A stretch of DNA of 64,000 bases from Vibrio sp. MedPE-SWchi (GTDB lineage: Bacteria; Pseudomonadota; Gammaproteobacteria; Enterobacterales; Vibrionaceae). Positions 17,932 to 26,918 of this stretch are shown one piece after another. The notes beneath the pieces were generated by a model that was given only the letters and a program-made list of their open reading frames with translations, made no database searches and had not been told where the DNA came from. Numbering within the stretch: the first letter of the stretch is position 1; the number at the start of each line of letters is the position of its first letter. Position numbers and translations under genes: made by a program. Location: contig MPDB01000001.1 in NCBI GenBank assembly GCA_001874155.1, forward strand, positions 248,001 through 312,000. Direction: 5' to 3'.

Positions 17932-18594
17932 ATGAACAGTCCTATGTTTACTCGCACTTCAACGCAAGAAAGTGCTCTACAAACCAATAAAGTACTGCGT
18001 AATACGTACGCTCTACTTTCTATGACTTTACTATGGTCTGCTGTTGTAGCAGGCGTCTCTATGGCGATGAACCTTCCTCGCCCAGGCCTTATCATTATGT
18101 TGGTTGGCTTCTACGGTTTACTCTTCTTAACAGAAAAGAACCGTGACAACAGCATGGGGCTTGTATTCACGTTCCTATTTACAGGATTCTTAGGCTACAC
18201 AACTGGCCCAATCCTTAACATGTACCTTGGTGCTGGCATGGGTGACATTATTGTCACTGCTCTTGGCGGTACTGCACTCGCTTTCCTAGGTGCATCCGCT
18301 TACGCGCTTACAACAAAACGCGACCTATCATTCCTAAACGGTATGTTAATGGCTGGCTTCGTAGTTCTTTTAGTCGGAATGGTGGCTAACATCTTCCTAC
18401 AAATGCCGATGCTTCAGCTAGCAATGAGCTCTATGTTTATCCTGTTCTCTACCGGTGTAATTTTGTTAACAACGCAAAACATCATTCGTGGCGGCGAAAC
18501 AAACTACATCTCAGCTACGGTTAGCTTGTACGTTTCTATTTACAACATCTTCATTAGCTTGCTAAGCATTCTTGGCATCACTAATAACGACTAG
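17932..18594 (+). CDS. yccA: YccA, Bax inhibitor-1 family inner-membrane protein
   Basis: 220 residues with seven hydrophobic helices and the BI-1 pattern, ending with an aspartate (NND) as is common for the family. E. coli YccA is a substrate and modulator of the FtsH membrane protease. The ribosome binding site is GAGGAAG. tusE and an acylphosphatase follow, the same group of genes as E. coli yccA-tusE-yccX. A terminator follows its stop. Confidence 0.92.
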   Translation: MNSPMFTRTSTQESALQTNKVLRNTYALLSMTLLWSAVVAGVSMAMNLPRPGLIIMLVGFYGLLFLTEKNRDNSMGLVFTFLFTGFLGYTTGPILNMYLGAGMGDIIVTALGGTALAFLGASAYALTTKRDLSFLNGMLMAGFVVLLVGMVANIFLQMPMLQLAMSSMFILFSTGVILLTTQNIIRGGETNYISATVSLYVSIYNIFISLLSILGITNND

Positions 18595-18634
18595 AGTCAT
18601 TAACGACTGACCTATTGGAAAGTAGTGATGATTA

Positions 18635-18666
18635 AAAAAACCCAAGACATTGTTCTTGGGTTTTTT
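18635..18666 (+). terminator. Terminator after yccA
   Basis: AAAAAACCCAAGA (18635-18647), loop CATTGT, TCTTGGGTTTTTT (18654-18666). Confidence 0.9.
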
Positions 18667-18764
18667 ATTGCCTAGAGTTTTTGCCACTAGGTCCTTGAGT
18701 TAAACGCTCTAGCTAATGTACCCTACTCTCGTTTTCATAAAGCTCACCATAATAAGTACACAAA

Positions 18765-19094
18765 ATGTTTATATATAACGACACTGAAATTCAAACCGAT
18801 GCGCAAGGCTACTTACTCAACTATCAAGATTGGGAAGAGGGAATGATTGAAATCCTCGCTGAAGACGAGGCGATTGAGCTCACTGATGCTCACCTTGAAG
18901 TCGTTCATTTTGTTCGTGACTTCTACCTAGAATTCAACACCTCACCCGCCGTTCGAATGCTCGTCAAGGCAATGGAAAAGGCCCACGGCCCAGAGAAGGG
19001 AAACAGTAAGTATCTTTTCAAACTCTTCAAAAAGGGACCGGCTAAACAAGCGACGAAGCTCGCTGGGTTACCCAAGCCAGCGAAGTGCTTATAG
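18765..19094 (+). CDS. tusE: TusE sulfur-carrier protein (DsrC family)
   Basis: 109 residues, full length. TusE accepts sulfur from TusBCD and passes it to MnmA for 2-thiouridine in tRNA. The conserved C-terminal arm [16 protein letters not shown] is intact, with the acceptor cysteine at residue 108. It converges with the acylphosphatase gene, leaving 8 bases between stops. Confidence 0.94.
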   Translation: MFIYNDTEIQTDAQGYLLNYQDWEEGMIEILAEDEAIELTDAHLEVVHFVRDFYLEFNTSPAVRMLVKAMEKAHGPEKGNSKYLFKLFKKGPAKQATKLAGLPKPAKCL

Positions 19095-19102
19095 CTTTTT
19101 CC

Positions 19103-19381
19103 CTACGTAATTTTGAATTCATGGTAAGAAGTCGCATCCGTTTCGACTTCTTCCTTAATGACTTGAGAAACTTTTGCCAACCTCGGCCCGTTGGCTAGCC
19201 ACGTCTCCAATTCAGACAGCTTGGCCTCGTCTCCGCTTGCTACAAGCTCTACATCTCCATTATTTTGATTACGAACATAGCCTTTGAGGTTCAGTTCATT
19301 CGCCTTCATTGTTGTGAAATAGCGAAACCCTACACCTTGCACTCGTCCTGATACTGTGAACTTGTAGCATTTTTGAAACAT
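19103..19381 (-). CDS. yccX: Acylphosphatase
   Basis: 92 residues. It hydrolyses acyl phosphates. The motif GRVQGVGFRYF carries the phosphate-binding Arg (R20), and GYVRNQNNG carries the catalytic Asn (N38). It is opposite tusE as in related genomes. Confidence 0.94.
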   Translation of the reverse strand: MFQKCYKFTVSGRVQGVGFRYFTTMKANELNLKGYVRNQNNGDVELVASGDEAKLSELETWLANGPRLAKVSQVIKEEVETDATSYHEFKIT

Positions 19382-19484
19382 ACTGTTTAACCTCGTCGAT
19401 TTATTGGTGATATATTTAGTCTCGTCTATATCTGTTACTTATCAATAGTGACATTTGGTTTGTGTTATTTGGATACTTATTACT

Positions 19485-20888
19485 ATGAAAGAAACGGCTT
19501 TTCGATGGATCGATAAATACCTCATCCACCTTAAGATTCAGGAAAAATTCTACCTTCTATTATTTCTGCCACTCGTTGCTCTCGTCATATTGACTGCTGT
19601 GCTCGACAACGCTTCTGACAAAATGATTGGCCATCTATATCAAGATGAGCTGATTCTGATGAAAGACCTCATTGATGCTGGTGATCTGTCTAAAGATCAA
19701 GTCAGTTCTATTTTACGAAGCTCTGATAGCATTACTCTAGGTTCAGGTGAAGGATCGATATCTGTTGCAGGCGGTGCTTACTCTATTAAAGCAAGCCATG
19801 ACGTCGATATTTGGCAATCACTGAGTGGGACTGAGATTTCTATCATCTCAGTGACACTCTTGCTCATCACTCTCTGTGTTTACTACATCATGACCTTTAT
19901 TGGCGGCGCAATGTTCACCATGAACAAGGCGCTCTCAACACTGGCTTCTGGTGACCTCACTCAAAGAATGAACTTCTTCCCTGTTCGTGATGAATTTAGC
20001 ACTATTGCGATAACAATCGATAAAGTGGCAGAGCGTGAACAAAAAATGGTCATCTCGATTCAAGAATCTATTGCCCTAATGCAGCAGATCAGCTCTGATT
20101 TAAACCAGTCTACACAACAGAGCTCGGCGCTTTCTAACACGCAGCAAGAGCACTTAAACTCATTAGCCAGTGCCACTGAAGAAATGGCGTCGACTATTCG
20201 CGAAGTCGCCGGTCTAGCCCATGACTCGAGTAATCAAACTGAAGATGCAAAGCAGGTGGCTCAACAAGGCCAAGGGAAAGTCTCAACAACCTTAGCGTCT
20301 ATCTCGAACTTGTCCACAGAAGTACGTTCAGCGTCTCAAGCAGTAGAAGAGCTAGACTCTAATGCCGCTCAAATAGACGATGTCGTGACCACCATTAACG
20401 GTATTTCTGAACAAACTAACCTACTTGCACTTAATGCGGCGATTGAAGCGGCTCGCGCCGGCGAACAAGGTCGCGGATTTGCGGTCGTGGCAGATGAAGT
20501 GCGAGCACTGGCAGGACGAACCCAACAAGCCACCGTTGAAATTCAAACCATGATTGAAGCGCTACAACGTAACAGTCAATCGCTGACAAAACTTATGGAA
20601 GTCACGGTTAACAATGCTGACGAAGGGCAAACTCTGATGTCAGAGGTTAACCAAGAGATTGGTGAACTGGCTGACAAAAACCAATCTATCTCTGATGCCA
20701 GTATTCAGATTGCCACGGCAGCAGAGCAGCAAGGTGTTGTTGCAGATAGCATCGCTTCCAGTGTGGAAGAGGTTCGAACCCAAGCTGATAGTGTTTGCCA
20801 ATTAATCAGTGCCACAAATGGAAATATTGAGCAGCTTCGCCAGCAAAGTGACAATATGGAATCTCTATTAACAGGTATCAAAGCGTAA
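19485..20888 (+). CDS. Methyl-accepting chemotaxis protein
   Basis: 467 residues from the ATG at 19485; an in-frame TTG at 19455 would add ten residues. TM1 is near residues 23-40, a short periplasmic loop of about 75 residues follows, then TM2 near 123-145, HAMP, and the signalling domain with the hairpin tip [20 protein letters not shown]. The ligand domain is too small for Cache or four-helix sensors, so the signal is unknown. No CheR-binding pentapeptide is at the C-terminus. A terminator follows. Confidence 0.92.
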   Translation: MKETAFRWIDKYLIHLKIQEKFYLLLFLPLVALVILTAVLDNASDKMIGHLYQDELILMKDLIDAGDLSKDQVSSILRSSDSITLGSGEGSISVAGGAYSIKASHDVDIWQSLSGTEISIISVTLLLITLCVYYIMTFIGGAMFTMNKALSTLASGDLTQRMNFFPVRDEFSTIAITIDKVAEREQKMVISIQESIALMQQISSDLNQSTQQSSALSNTQQEHLNSLASATEEMASTIREVAGLAHDSSNQTEDAKQVAQQGQGKVSTTLASISNLSTEVRSASQAVEELDSNAAQIDDVVTTINGISEQTNLLALNAAIEAARAGEQGRGFAVVADEVRALAGRTQQATVEIQTMIEALQRNSQSLTKLMEVTVNNADEGQTLMSEVNQEIGELADKNQSISDASIQIATAAEQQGVVADSIASSVEEVRTQADSVCQLISATNGNIEQLRQQSDNMESLLTGIKA

Positions 20889-20918
20889 TCAGCTTTTCTA
20901 ATACACCTGGATAAAACG

Positions 20919-20949
20919 AAAAAGGCGAACCATACAGTTCGCCTTTTTT
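20919..20949. terminator. Terminator between chemoreceptor and sensor kinase
   Basis: AAAAAGGCGAAC (20919-20930), loop CATACA, GTTCGCCTTTTTT (20937-20949). A and T runs on the two sides could serve both converging genes. Confidence 0.88.
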
Positions 20950-21020
20950 CCCTTCAATTACTAAGAAAGTGCCCATATTTGCGTTCGCAGCGCAAAGGGT
21001 TGGTTGTTTTATATGTACGT

Positions 21021-22946
21021 TTAAGGTTCGATCGATTTCGGTAAGATAATGGTAAACTCTGTGCCTTGCTCTACGCTACTTTGGCAACTAATCGTTCCTT
21101 TCAGTTTTTGTACCACCATGTTGTAAACGATGTGCATCCCTAGACCCGTTCCTCCGCTATTCCGTTTGGTGGTGTAAAAAGGCAAAAAGATACTTTCTTT
21201 TACCTCCTCTCCCATACCACAGCCATCGTCTCTATAGGTAATGAAGATCGAGTTGCCTTTCTGCAGGACATCAATTGTAATTGTTCCTTCATTCGCATTT
21301 TCATAGCCATGAATCAAAGAGTTCATCACTAAATTAGACAATACCTGCCAGAGGATACCTGGATAACTAACAACTTCTAATTCAGCATCGCACTGGCACT
21401 GGATGCTCACATTCTGAAGCTTTAACTTGGGCTTAAAGCTAATCACTGTACTAGTGAGATATTCGGCAAGTAGAAAGCTCTGGACCTCTTCAACGTGTTG
21501 ATCCGTCGCCACGGTTTTAAACGTATTCACTAGCGTCGCGACTCGATTCAGGTTGTTCACTGATATATCCACACCTTGCTTACTTTGTTCTAAAAACTCT
21601 TCAAGGTCTGAGCGCTCTATTTTGTTGTTTAGATACAAACGCTCGAGTTCATCATTCAAATCTTTAGACAGCGTCACAGAGGTTAAAGCGATAGCGAGTG
21701 GAGTATTAATTTCATGGGCAACACCCGCAACCAGCTTGCCAAGCGCCGCCATTTTTTCACTTTCGATGAGTTGGTCTTGAGCCAACTTTAACTCTTCAAA
21801 AGCCTCACGTAATTGCTCCGCTTTATCATCCCTACTTTTTACTATTTCCACATAGCTGTTGTACCAATATAGAAGTTCTCGAATATCTTTAAGCTCAAAC
21901 TGATCTTCTTCATAGCCAGAGATACTCTTTTCTTTGTCTCTCATCGCGCTTCCTAACGCTTCAAGAGGTTTAAGAACTCGGCGTCTCACATTGATCCAAG
22001 CAAAAAGAATAAACCCTAGCGAGAGTACGATAAGACCAGCAGCGATTGTCAGAGTTTGATACATCCCTCTTAGTATCTGCTCTTCAGGCACCATGATAAT
22101 AAATCGCCACCCTGAGACTTCTGAGCTTTTACTTACAAAGAAAAACGATTCTCCATCCACTTCAACCTGATAAGGAAGGTCGTTTTTCATCGGCAGCATG
22201 TTTGTAGGAACAGACATGCCGACCATCTTTGAATCATTGTGAAATACAATACGATTCGTTGGGTCTAGCACCAAGAGACGCATTTCATTACTGCTCTCTT
22301 GCATTAACATTTTTCGATACGAAAGTGTTGAAAATGCCAAATACAGGTAGCCAATATGCTCTTGAACCATCGTCTCTTCATTTAAGCGGTATATCTTTCG
22401 AATTGCAGGGAGAACCTGTTTGTGTAACGAACTCTGATTTATATTTGTTTGTATACCCGGCCAACAAAGCTCATTTTCCCCAACGTTCGGGCAGCTATCA
22501 ATTTGTGACTGTAGAGCCTGTTGATCCAAATTAGTCATCTCTACTTCAATGCTTAGAGAATAACTTCGCCCTTCATTGAGAACTATTGAAATCGCGGTTA
22601 GCCCTTCCAAACTAAAATAGTGGGCTAAGTTTTTTTCTATCAATGATTTGACGCGTATTTCGCGAATAGAAGAATCCGATGAGCCATCAAAGAGAGCACC
22701 CATCATGTTTGAATCCGATACAATATGATTGCTCACTGAAACGACAGGTTTTTGAAGGTTGATGATGGACTGCGCTTTTTCTTTCACTAGGTCACTAGCA
22801 AAACGGATCGCTTGTTCACGAACATAGTAATAGCTGATAAACGCCGTTGTACTGCCCAGTAATATAACGGGTACTAAACTTGCCACCAGCCAAAAGAAAA
22901 CCAGTCTGCCATTTAAACTATTGAACCACCGTGAAAAAAAGTTCAC
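21021..22946 (-). CDS. Membrane sensor histidine kinase
   Basis: 641 residues. TM1 near 15-38, a large periplasmic sensor (about 40-298) with a Cache-like look, TM2 near 299-319, HAMP-like linker, a coiled coil, the dimerisation domain with H411 in VAGVAHEINTPLA, and an ATPase domain with N-box MNSLIHG, DDGCGMG and GGTGLGMH. No receiver or HPt domain is present and no response-regulator gene is adjacent. It is just downstream of a periplasmic binding lipoprotein gene on the same strand (22-base gap), which may provide its ligand. Confidence 0.9.
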   Translation of the reverse strand: MNFFSRWFNSLNGRLVFFWLVASLVPVILLGSTTAFISYYYVREQAIRFASDLVKEKAQSIINLQKPVVSVSNHIVSDSNMMGALFDGSSDSSIREIRVKSLIEKNLAHYFSLEGLTAISIVLNEGRSYSLSIEVEMTNLDQQALQSQIDSCPNVGENELCWPGIQTNINQSSLHKQVLPAIRKIYRLNEETMVQEHIGYLYLAFSTLSYRKMLMQESSNEMRLLVLDPTNRIVFHNDSKMVGMSVPTNMLPMKNDLPYQVEVDGESFFFVSKSSEVSGWRFIIMVPEEQILRGMYQTLTIAAGLIVLSLGFILFAWINVRRRVLKPLEALGSAMRDKEKSISGYEEDQFELKDIRELLYWYNSYVEIVKSRDDKAEQLREAFEELKLAQDQLIESEKMAALGKLVAGVAHEINTPLAIALTSVTLSKDLNDELERLYLNNKIERSDLEEFLEQSKQGVDISVNNLNRVATLVNTFKTVATDQHVEEVQSFLLAEYLTSTVISFKPKLKLQNVSIQCQCDAELEVVSYPGILWQVLSNLVMNSLIHGYENANEGTITIDVLQKGNSIFITYRDDGCGMGEEVKESIFLPFYTTKRNSGGTGLGMHIVYNMVVQKLKGTISCQSSVEQGTEFTIILPKSIEP

Positions 22947-22968
22947 TACTTAATAGAGCCCCAATACA

Positions 22969-23958
22969 TTATTCAAGACTAATTTCTTCTTCGAGATTAA
23001 CGATCAACTCAGGCGTTACCCAGATTTCATCATTAACATCTTCGCCATTTAGCTGAGCTACGGCTGCAGTCACTCCCAATTCCCCCTGCTGATACGATTG
23101 TTGGTCGAGCGTTGCTGTCATCTTCCCTTGTTCAACCATCGTTCTTGCCTCAGGAATCGCATCGTACCCAATGACTTTAATGTTCTGAATGCCCTTATCG
23201 ATCAACAGCTGTGTAACAGCCAAAGCCATGACATCATTGGCACAGAAAAAAGCGTCGATTTCTGTTGCCCTTGCTAACAATGTCTCACTCAATTCATAAG
23301 CTTCGACGTATTGCCAATTTGCCGACTCTTCCCCTAGCAGCGTTTTTTGGTGCTTGTCTAACGCACTCTTAAATCCCTCTCCTCTTGCTGTTGAAACCGG
23401 AGATGTGAGCGGCCCGAGAATGATGTAGGCATTCGAAATGTCTGGGTTATTTTCCAACACTTTCTCTGCTAACGCTTGCGCTGCCGCTTGATTGTCTATC
23501 CCCACAAAAGGAATTGGGGTTAAGCCTACCTTCTCTGCTTGTTCGGCGTTAATTTGATCATCGAGATTCACCAAGACCATTCCTTGGTCTTGTACTTGCT
23601 TCAATGCAGGAAGAAGTTGTGGCGTTTTCGACGGAACAAACACAATGGCATCAAACCCTTCTTCTATTGAGCTCAGTATCATCTTCTTTTGCAATGCGGT
23701 ATGCGTTTCATTTGGCGTGCCCTTAGCAACGAGAGTCACACCCAGCTCATTAGCCGCCTTACGTGCCCCTTGCTCCATCATTAGGTAGTACGGATTACTT
23801 TGAGACTTTGTCATTAACATAATTTTTAAAGGCTCAGCTTTCTTTTCTTCATCCGGCGAGCTCATAGCTGCGTTCGATTCCATAGGCTCGGGAGAGCATG
23901 CCGCGAGAAAGAAAGTGACTAAGCCCGTCACTAGAGCAAGCGAGAAATTTGAATTCAC
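22969..23958 (-). CDS. Periplasmic sugar-binding-type lipoprotein (ribose-binding protein family)
   Basis: 329 residues with a lipobox LAAC (C21) after a short hydrophobic signal. The body is a type-I periplasmic binding fold: IMLMTKSQSNPYYLMMEQGA, then VNLDDQ, then CANDVMALAVTQLL and VIGYDAIPEA, as in RbsB and LuxP relatives. No permease or ATPase gene is beside it. Coupled with the sensor kinase downstream, it is more likely a ligand receptor for signalling than for uptake. Ligand unknown. Confidence 0.88.
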   Translation of the reverse strand: MNSNFSLALVTGLVTFFLAACSPEPMESNAAMSSPDEEKKAEPLKIMLMTKSQSNPYYLMMEQGARKAANELGVTLVAKGTPNETHTALQKKMILSSIEEGFDAIVFVPSKTPQLLPALKQVQDQGMVLVNLDDQINAEQAEKVGLTPIPFVGIDNQAAAQALAEKVLENNPDISNAYIILGPLTSPVSTARGEGFKSALDKHQKTLLGEESANWQYVEAYELSETLLARATEIDAFFCANDVMALAVTQLLIDKGIQNIKVIGYDAIPEARTMVEQGKMTATLDQQSYQQGELGVTAAVAQLNGEDVNDEIWVTPELIVNLEEEISLE

Positions 23959-24130
23959 TGGATAATCCTCAAACTATCTGTATCTATTTCATACTAGAAG
24001 AGTCCCTGAGCATCCGCTAGTTTAGCGGCCATCAAAGTATGGAAGACAGAACGTCGCTTGAGTGGTGAATATTGGGCTTACACCAAGCCTGTGGAGATAA
24101 GAACATCACATGTAACATATGTAAATTTCA

Positions 24131-24160
24131 TTAAAGACTCTACCCTTCCTGCTCTAGTAT
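24131..24160 (+). promoter_or_regulatory. Promoter candidate for the siderophore-interacting protein
   Basis: TTAAAG (24131-24136) and TAGTAT (24155-24160) with an 18-base spacer, giving a start near 24167. Confidence 0.35.
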
Positions 24161-24178
24161 TGTTAACCTAAATGCAAA

Positions 24179-24193
24179 TGAGAACAATTATCG
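24179..24193. promoter_or_regulatory. Fur-box-like site
   Basis: TGAGAACAATTATCG matches 11 of 14 informative positions of the 7-1-7 Fur core TGATAAT-N-ATTATCA. It lies just after the predicted start of transcription and before the ATG at 24202, which would suit iron repression of the gene. Confidence 0.4.
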
Positions 24194-24201
24194 AGATAAG
24201 C

Positions 24202-24975
24202 ATGAAAAAACCTGCGCCTCAACAACTTACTGTCATTCATTCTGAAAAGATATCGCCGAATATGAGGCGAATTACCCTCCATGATAATGAGTTAGCGAAA
24301 CTGCCGACAGATTGTGAGGGTAGCTATATTAAGCTTCTTTTTAACGGCTCTGGTGGTACTGACCTTTCTTCCTTACAAGAGGGCGAGCGTCCAGTCATGC
24401 GAACCTACACGATCAGACAATTTGATCCGAAACTGCGAACCATCGAAGTCGATTTTGTCTGCCATGTTACTCAAGATCTACAGTGTGGATTTGCAGCGCG
24501 TTGGGCAATGAATGCCACAGTTGGTTCAACCATTACCGTCGCTGGGCCTGGAATGATTCAAGATCTGAACACAGACGTTGACTGGTTCTTCATGGTCGCA
24601 GATATGACCGCATTACCCGCATTATCTGCAAAGATTAAAAAGCTACCTAGCGACGCTAAAGGTTATGCTGTCATCAAAATTATTGAGAAAGGTGACATTC
24701 AACCTTTGAAAGCCCCAAAAAACTTCCAAGTGGTTTGGCTTACAGGGGAGGAATCATTGGAATCTCATGTTAAAGCGCTACCTTGGTTAAGTGGTCAAGC
24801 ATCCGTTTGGACAGCGTGTGAATTTGATTCAATGCGCGCTCTACGCCAATATTTCCGCAATGAGAAAGAAGTTTCGAAAGAGAACATCTATATTAGTAGT
24901 TACTGGAAGAAAGGCGTCTCCGAAGATGGTCATAAAGTTATCAAGCAACAAGATGCCGCCGAACATGTTAGTTAA
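24202..24975 (+). CDS. Siderophore-interacting protein (ViuB/YqjH-type ferric reductase)
   Basis: 257 residues from the ATG at 24202; earlier in-frame ATGs (24172, 24178) lie upstream of or over the Fur-like site and lack ribosome binding sites. SIP family: an FAD-binding barrel with VMRTYTIRQFDP (the RxYT/S flavin motif), then an NAD(P)H-binding part with VADMTALPAL and a C-terminal SYWKKGVSEDGHK. Such proteins reduce ferric siderophores in the cytoplasm. No siderophore genes are next to it. Confidence 0.9.
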   Translation: MKKPAPQQLTVIHSEKISPNMRRITLHDNELAKLPTDCEGSYIKLLFNGSGGTDLSSLQEGERPVMRTYTIRQFDPKLRTIEVDFVCHVTQDLQCGFAARWAMNATVGSTITVAGPGMIQDLNTDVDWFFMVADMTALPALSAKIKKLPSDAKGYAVIKIIEKGDIQPLKAPKNFQVVWLTGEESLESHVKALPWLSGQASVWTACEFDSMRALRQYFRNEKEVSKENIYISSYWKKGVSEDGHKVIKQQDAAEHVS

Positions 24976-25071
24976 CATAACGAGAACCCTTGCTAATAAC
25001 TAAGTGAACTGGATGTTATCGATACTCAGTTTAAGCTCATTTTGGTTGGCGGCATAACAAAGAGAATCAGT

Positions 25072-25614
25072 ATGAAAACACTTTTGCATGCAATCCTAAC
25101 TGGGCTCATTGTCGTGGCAACACCACTATCAGTCTTTGCAACAGAATTGGTTGAAGTTCGCTTGGTGGATGACATCGACGAATCTCGCGGCTACTGTCTT
25201 GATATAGCGGGCGGACGAGGGACGGATGCTCCACTAGACAAAGGCCTGCAGGCACATACTTGCTATGATTATTCGGGCAGTTTGCTGGAAGATCAAAGCT
25301 TCGATCTTGCGCTCATCGAACAAGGGCAGTTCAAAATCCCCTACTTCGATGTGTGTATGACGGCTTCGTCCATTGAATCTGACGCGAGTATTGGATTGGC
25401 GAAATGTGAAGACATGGATACTCAAAGCTTTGTCCTGGAAACCAATGGCAATCTAGTTGCCAAAGCGAATCCACAACTATGCATGACGGTCAGCAGTACT
25501 GAGAAAAAAGAGGGCCGTGGTGCTACACCTGTTCATGTGATGCGGCCTTTATCGCTCCAGCTTTGCAGCGATGATTTAAAAGCCTATCAAGAGTGGTCCA
25601 TCTATAGTCTGTAA
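25072..25614 (+). CDS. Secreted ricin-type beta-trefoil protein
   Basis: 180 residues from the ATG at 25072 (an upstream in-frame start adds 10 residues with no better ribosome binding site). Signal peptide MKTLLHAILTGLIVVATPLSVFA. The mature part appears to hold three beta-trefoil repeats, with C-L-D-I / C-M-T-A / C-M-T-V openings and Q-x-F or Q-E-W closings (EDQSF, DTQSF, YQEW), the pattern of ricin-B lectins. It has paired cysteines in each repeat. No catalytic domain is attached. Likely a carbohydrate-binding secreted protein; ligand unknown. Confidence 0.75.
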   Translation: MKTLLHAILTGLIVVATPLSVFATELVEVRLVDDIDESRGYCLDIAGGRGTDAPLDKGLQAHTCYDYSGSLLEDQSFDLALIEQGQFKIPYFDVCMTASSIESDASIGLAKCEDMDTQSFVLETNGNLVAKANPQLCMTVSSTEKKEGRGATPVHVMRPLSLQLCSDDLKAYQEWSIYSL

Positions 25615-25738
25615 CCAAGAACAAATAGATTGGCGCGTATGAGCTTCATGCGCGCCTTACTTAAGTGAATGCATTTACATTCAAATGTGATACTTCAATT
25701 GAACGAGCTGACCACATGATCCTTGCAGACATATTGTT

Positions 25739-26194
25739 TTAAAGAGCTAAAGTCATGAACTGACTGTGTGGGTCCAAGGTATAATTCGAGAACGGACCAC
25801 AGTACTGAAAACCAAACTTTTCATACAGGTTTCGCGCTGGTCGAAAATACTCTTCAGTTCCCGTTTCCAAGCTCACTCTTGTATATCCCAATTGCGTCGC
25901 TTGTTTCAACGCATGTTCCAATAACTGGCTAGCGACACCGGATTGTCGCGCATGTGTCGATGTTCGCATCGATTTCAATTCAACGTGCTCTTCATCCAAC
26001 ACCTTGATGGCAACACATCCCATTAGTAATGAGTCTTTCCATCCACTAAAGAAGGTTATGTCTGTTGCTTTCAACGCATCAACATCTAATGCATGAACGC
26101 TTTCGGCGGGTGATGTGGCATACATATCGGCTAAGTGTTCTTCCAATAAACCAATCACCCCACCATTTTCCAGGTTATCAACTTTTATATCCAT
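25739..26194 (-). CDS. GNAT-family N-acetyltransferase
   Basis: 151 residues from the ATG at 26194, which has GGAAATC upstream; an in-frame TTG at 26215 is an alternative. The acetyl-CoA site shows as RTSTHARQSGVASQLLEHAL (RxxGxA type), followed by GYTRVSLETGT and ARNLYEKFGFQYCGPF. The small-molecule substrate is not predictable. Confidence 0.88.
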   Translation of the reverse strand: MDIKVDNLENGGVIGLLEEHLADMYATSPAESVHALDVDALKATDITFFSGWKDSLLMGCVAIKVLDEEHVELKSMRTSTHARQSGVASQLLEHALKQATQLGYTRVSLETGTEEYFRPARNLYEKFGFQYCGPFSNYTLDPHSQFMTLAL

Positions 26195-26247
26195 ATAATG
26201 ATTTCCGCTATTCAATTAAAAACTAGATTTACTTTAGAAAAGTTCGG

Positions 26248-26553
26248 TTAAAGAGATTTCACATAAGCTGCAATCTTTGCACTCTCTTCTTCATCCATGT
26301 TGGGAAAACTGGGCATTTTCGAACCAGAAGTGGTATCTGATGTGATTTTGTGCGAGATCTGAGCTTCGGAAAGAGAGGTCGCTCGATTAGCGGGAATGCC
26401 TTTCAAGAACTGCCCTTGCCCTGTTTTTTGATGACAACCAGCACAATGATGCTCGAAAAGCTGCTGGCCCGTGGTTAAATGAGGATGATCATGAAGGTCT
26501 TTATCGCACCCAGAAAGCAGGGTTAAAATAGAAATACAAGCCAGTAATCGCAT
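26248..26553 (-). CDS. c-type cytochrome lipoprotein
   Basis: 101 residues with a lipobox LLSGC (C16), haem site CAGCH (C37, C40, H41) and probable axial Met M80 in SGSKMPSFP. A small monohaem electron carrier anchored in the periplasm. It is a single gene and its partner is unknown. Confidence 0.88.
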   Translation of the reverse strand: MRLLACISILTLLSGCDKDLHDHPHLTTGQQLFEHHCAGCHQKTGQGQFLKGIPANRATSLSEAQISHKITSDTTSGSKMPSFPNMDEEESAKIAAYVKSL

Positions 26554-26918
26554 TTGAACGTTTACCCCTTTATGCGTAAAAACGAAAGATTCACCAATCC
26601 AGTCCCTAAATAACCGCTTTAAATATATAACTAAATAGCATATATAACAGTTAATTAACGTTCATTTTATCTAAAATCAGGATTATTGTCGCGTTAAAAT
26701 TAACACATTATCAACATACATTAATCCAGTGACCACAGTGTTTTCAATGAGTGTTTCCAATAAAAGTTCTCAATGAGCGTTATCAATGTTCTTTAGATAA
26801 AACAACGCTAAGAATCCTTCACCTTTAACTCAGTTTATCTATCCCCATAGTAAATGATATTCTGCAAGATCAATAAAATGATGCCAGTATAAGCTTGAGA
26901 GAAATCTAAGGAAGAGAC
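26554..26918. other. Divergent region between cytochrome and LysR genes
   Basis: 365 AT-rich bases with no ORF. It contains two copies of TCAATGAG(T/C)GTT(T/A)(C/T)CAAT-type sequence at 26744-26761 and 26770-26787, offset by 26 bases, which could be regulator sites. Confidence 0.6.

Noticed and set aside
26744..26787. Direct repeats TCAATGAGNGTT as LysR operator
   Set aside because: Two imperfect copies without the T-N11-A dyad; too weak to call.
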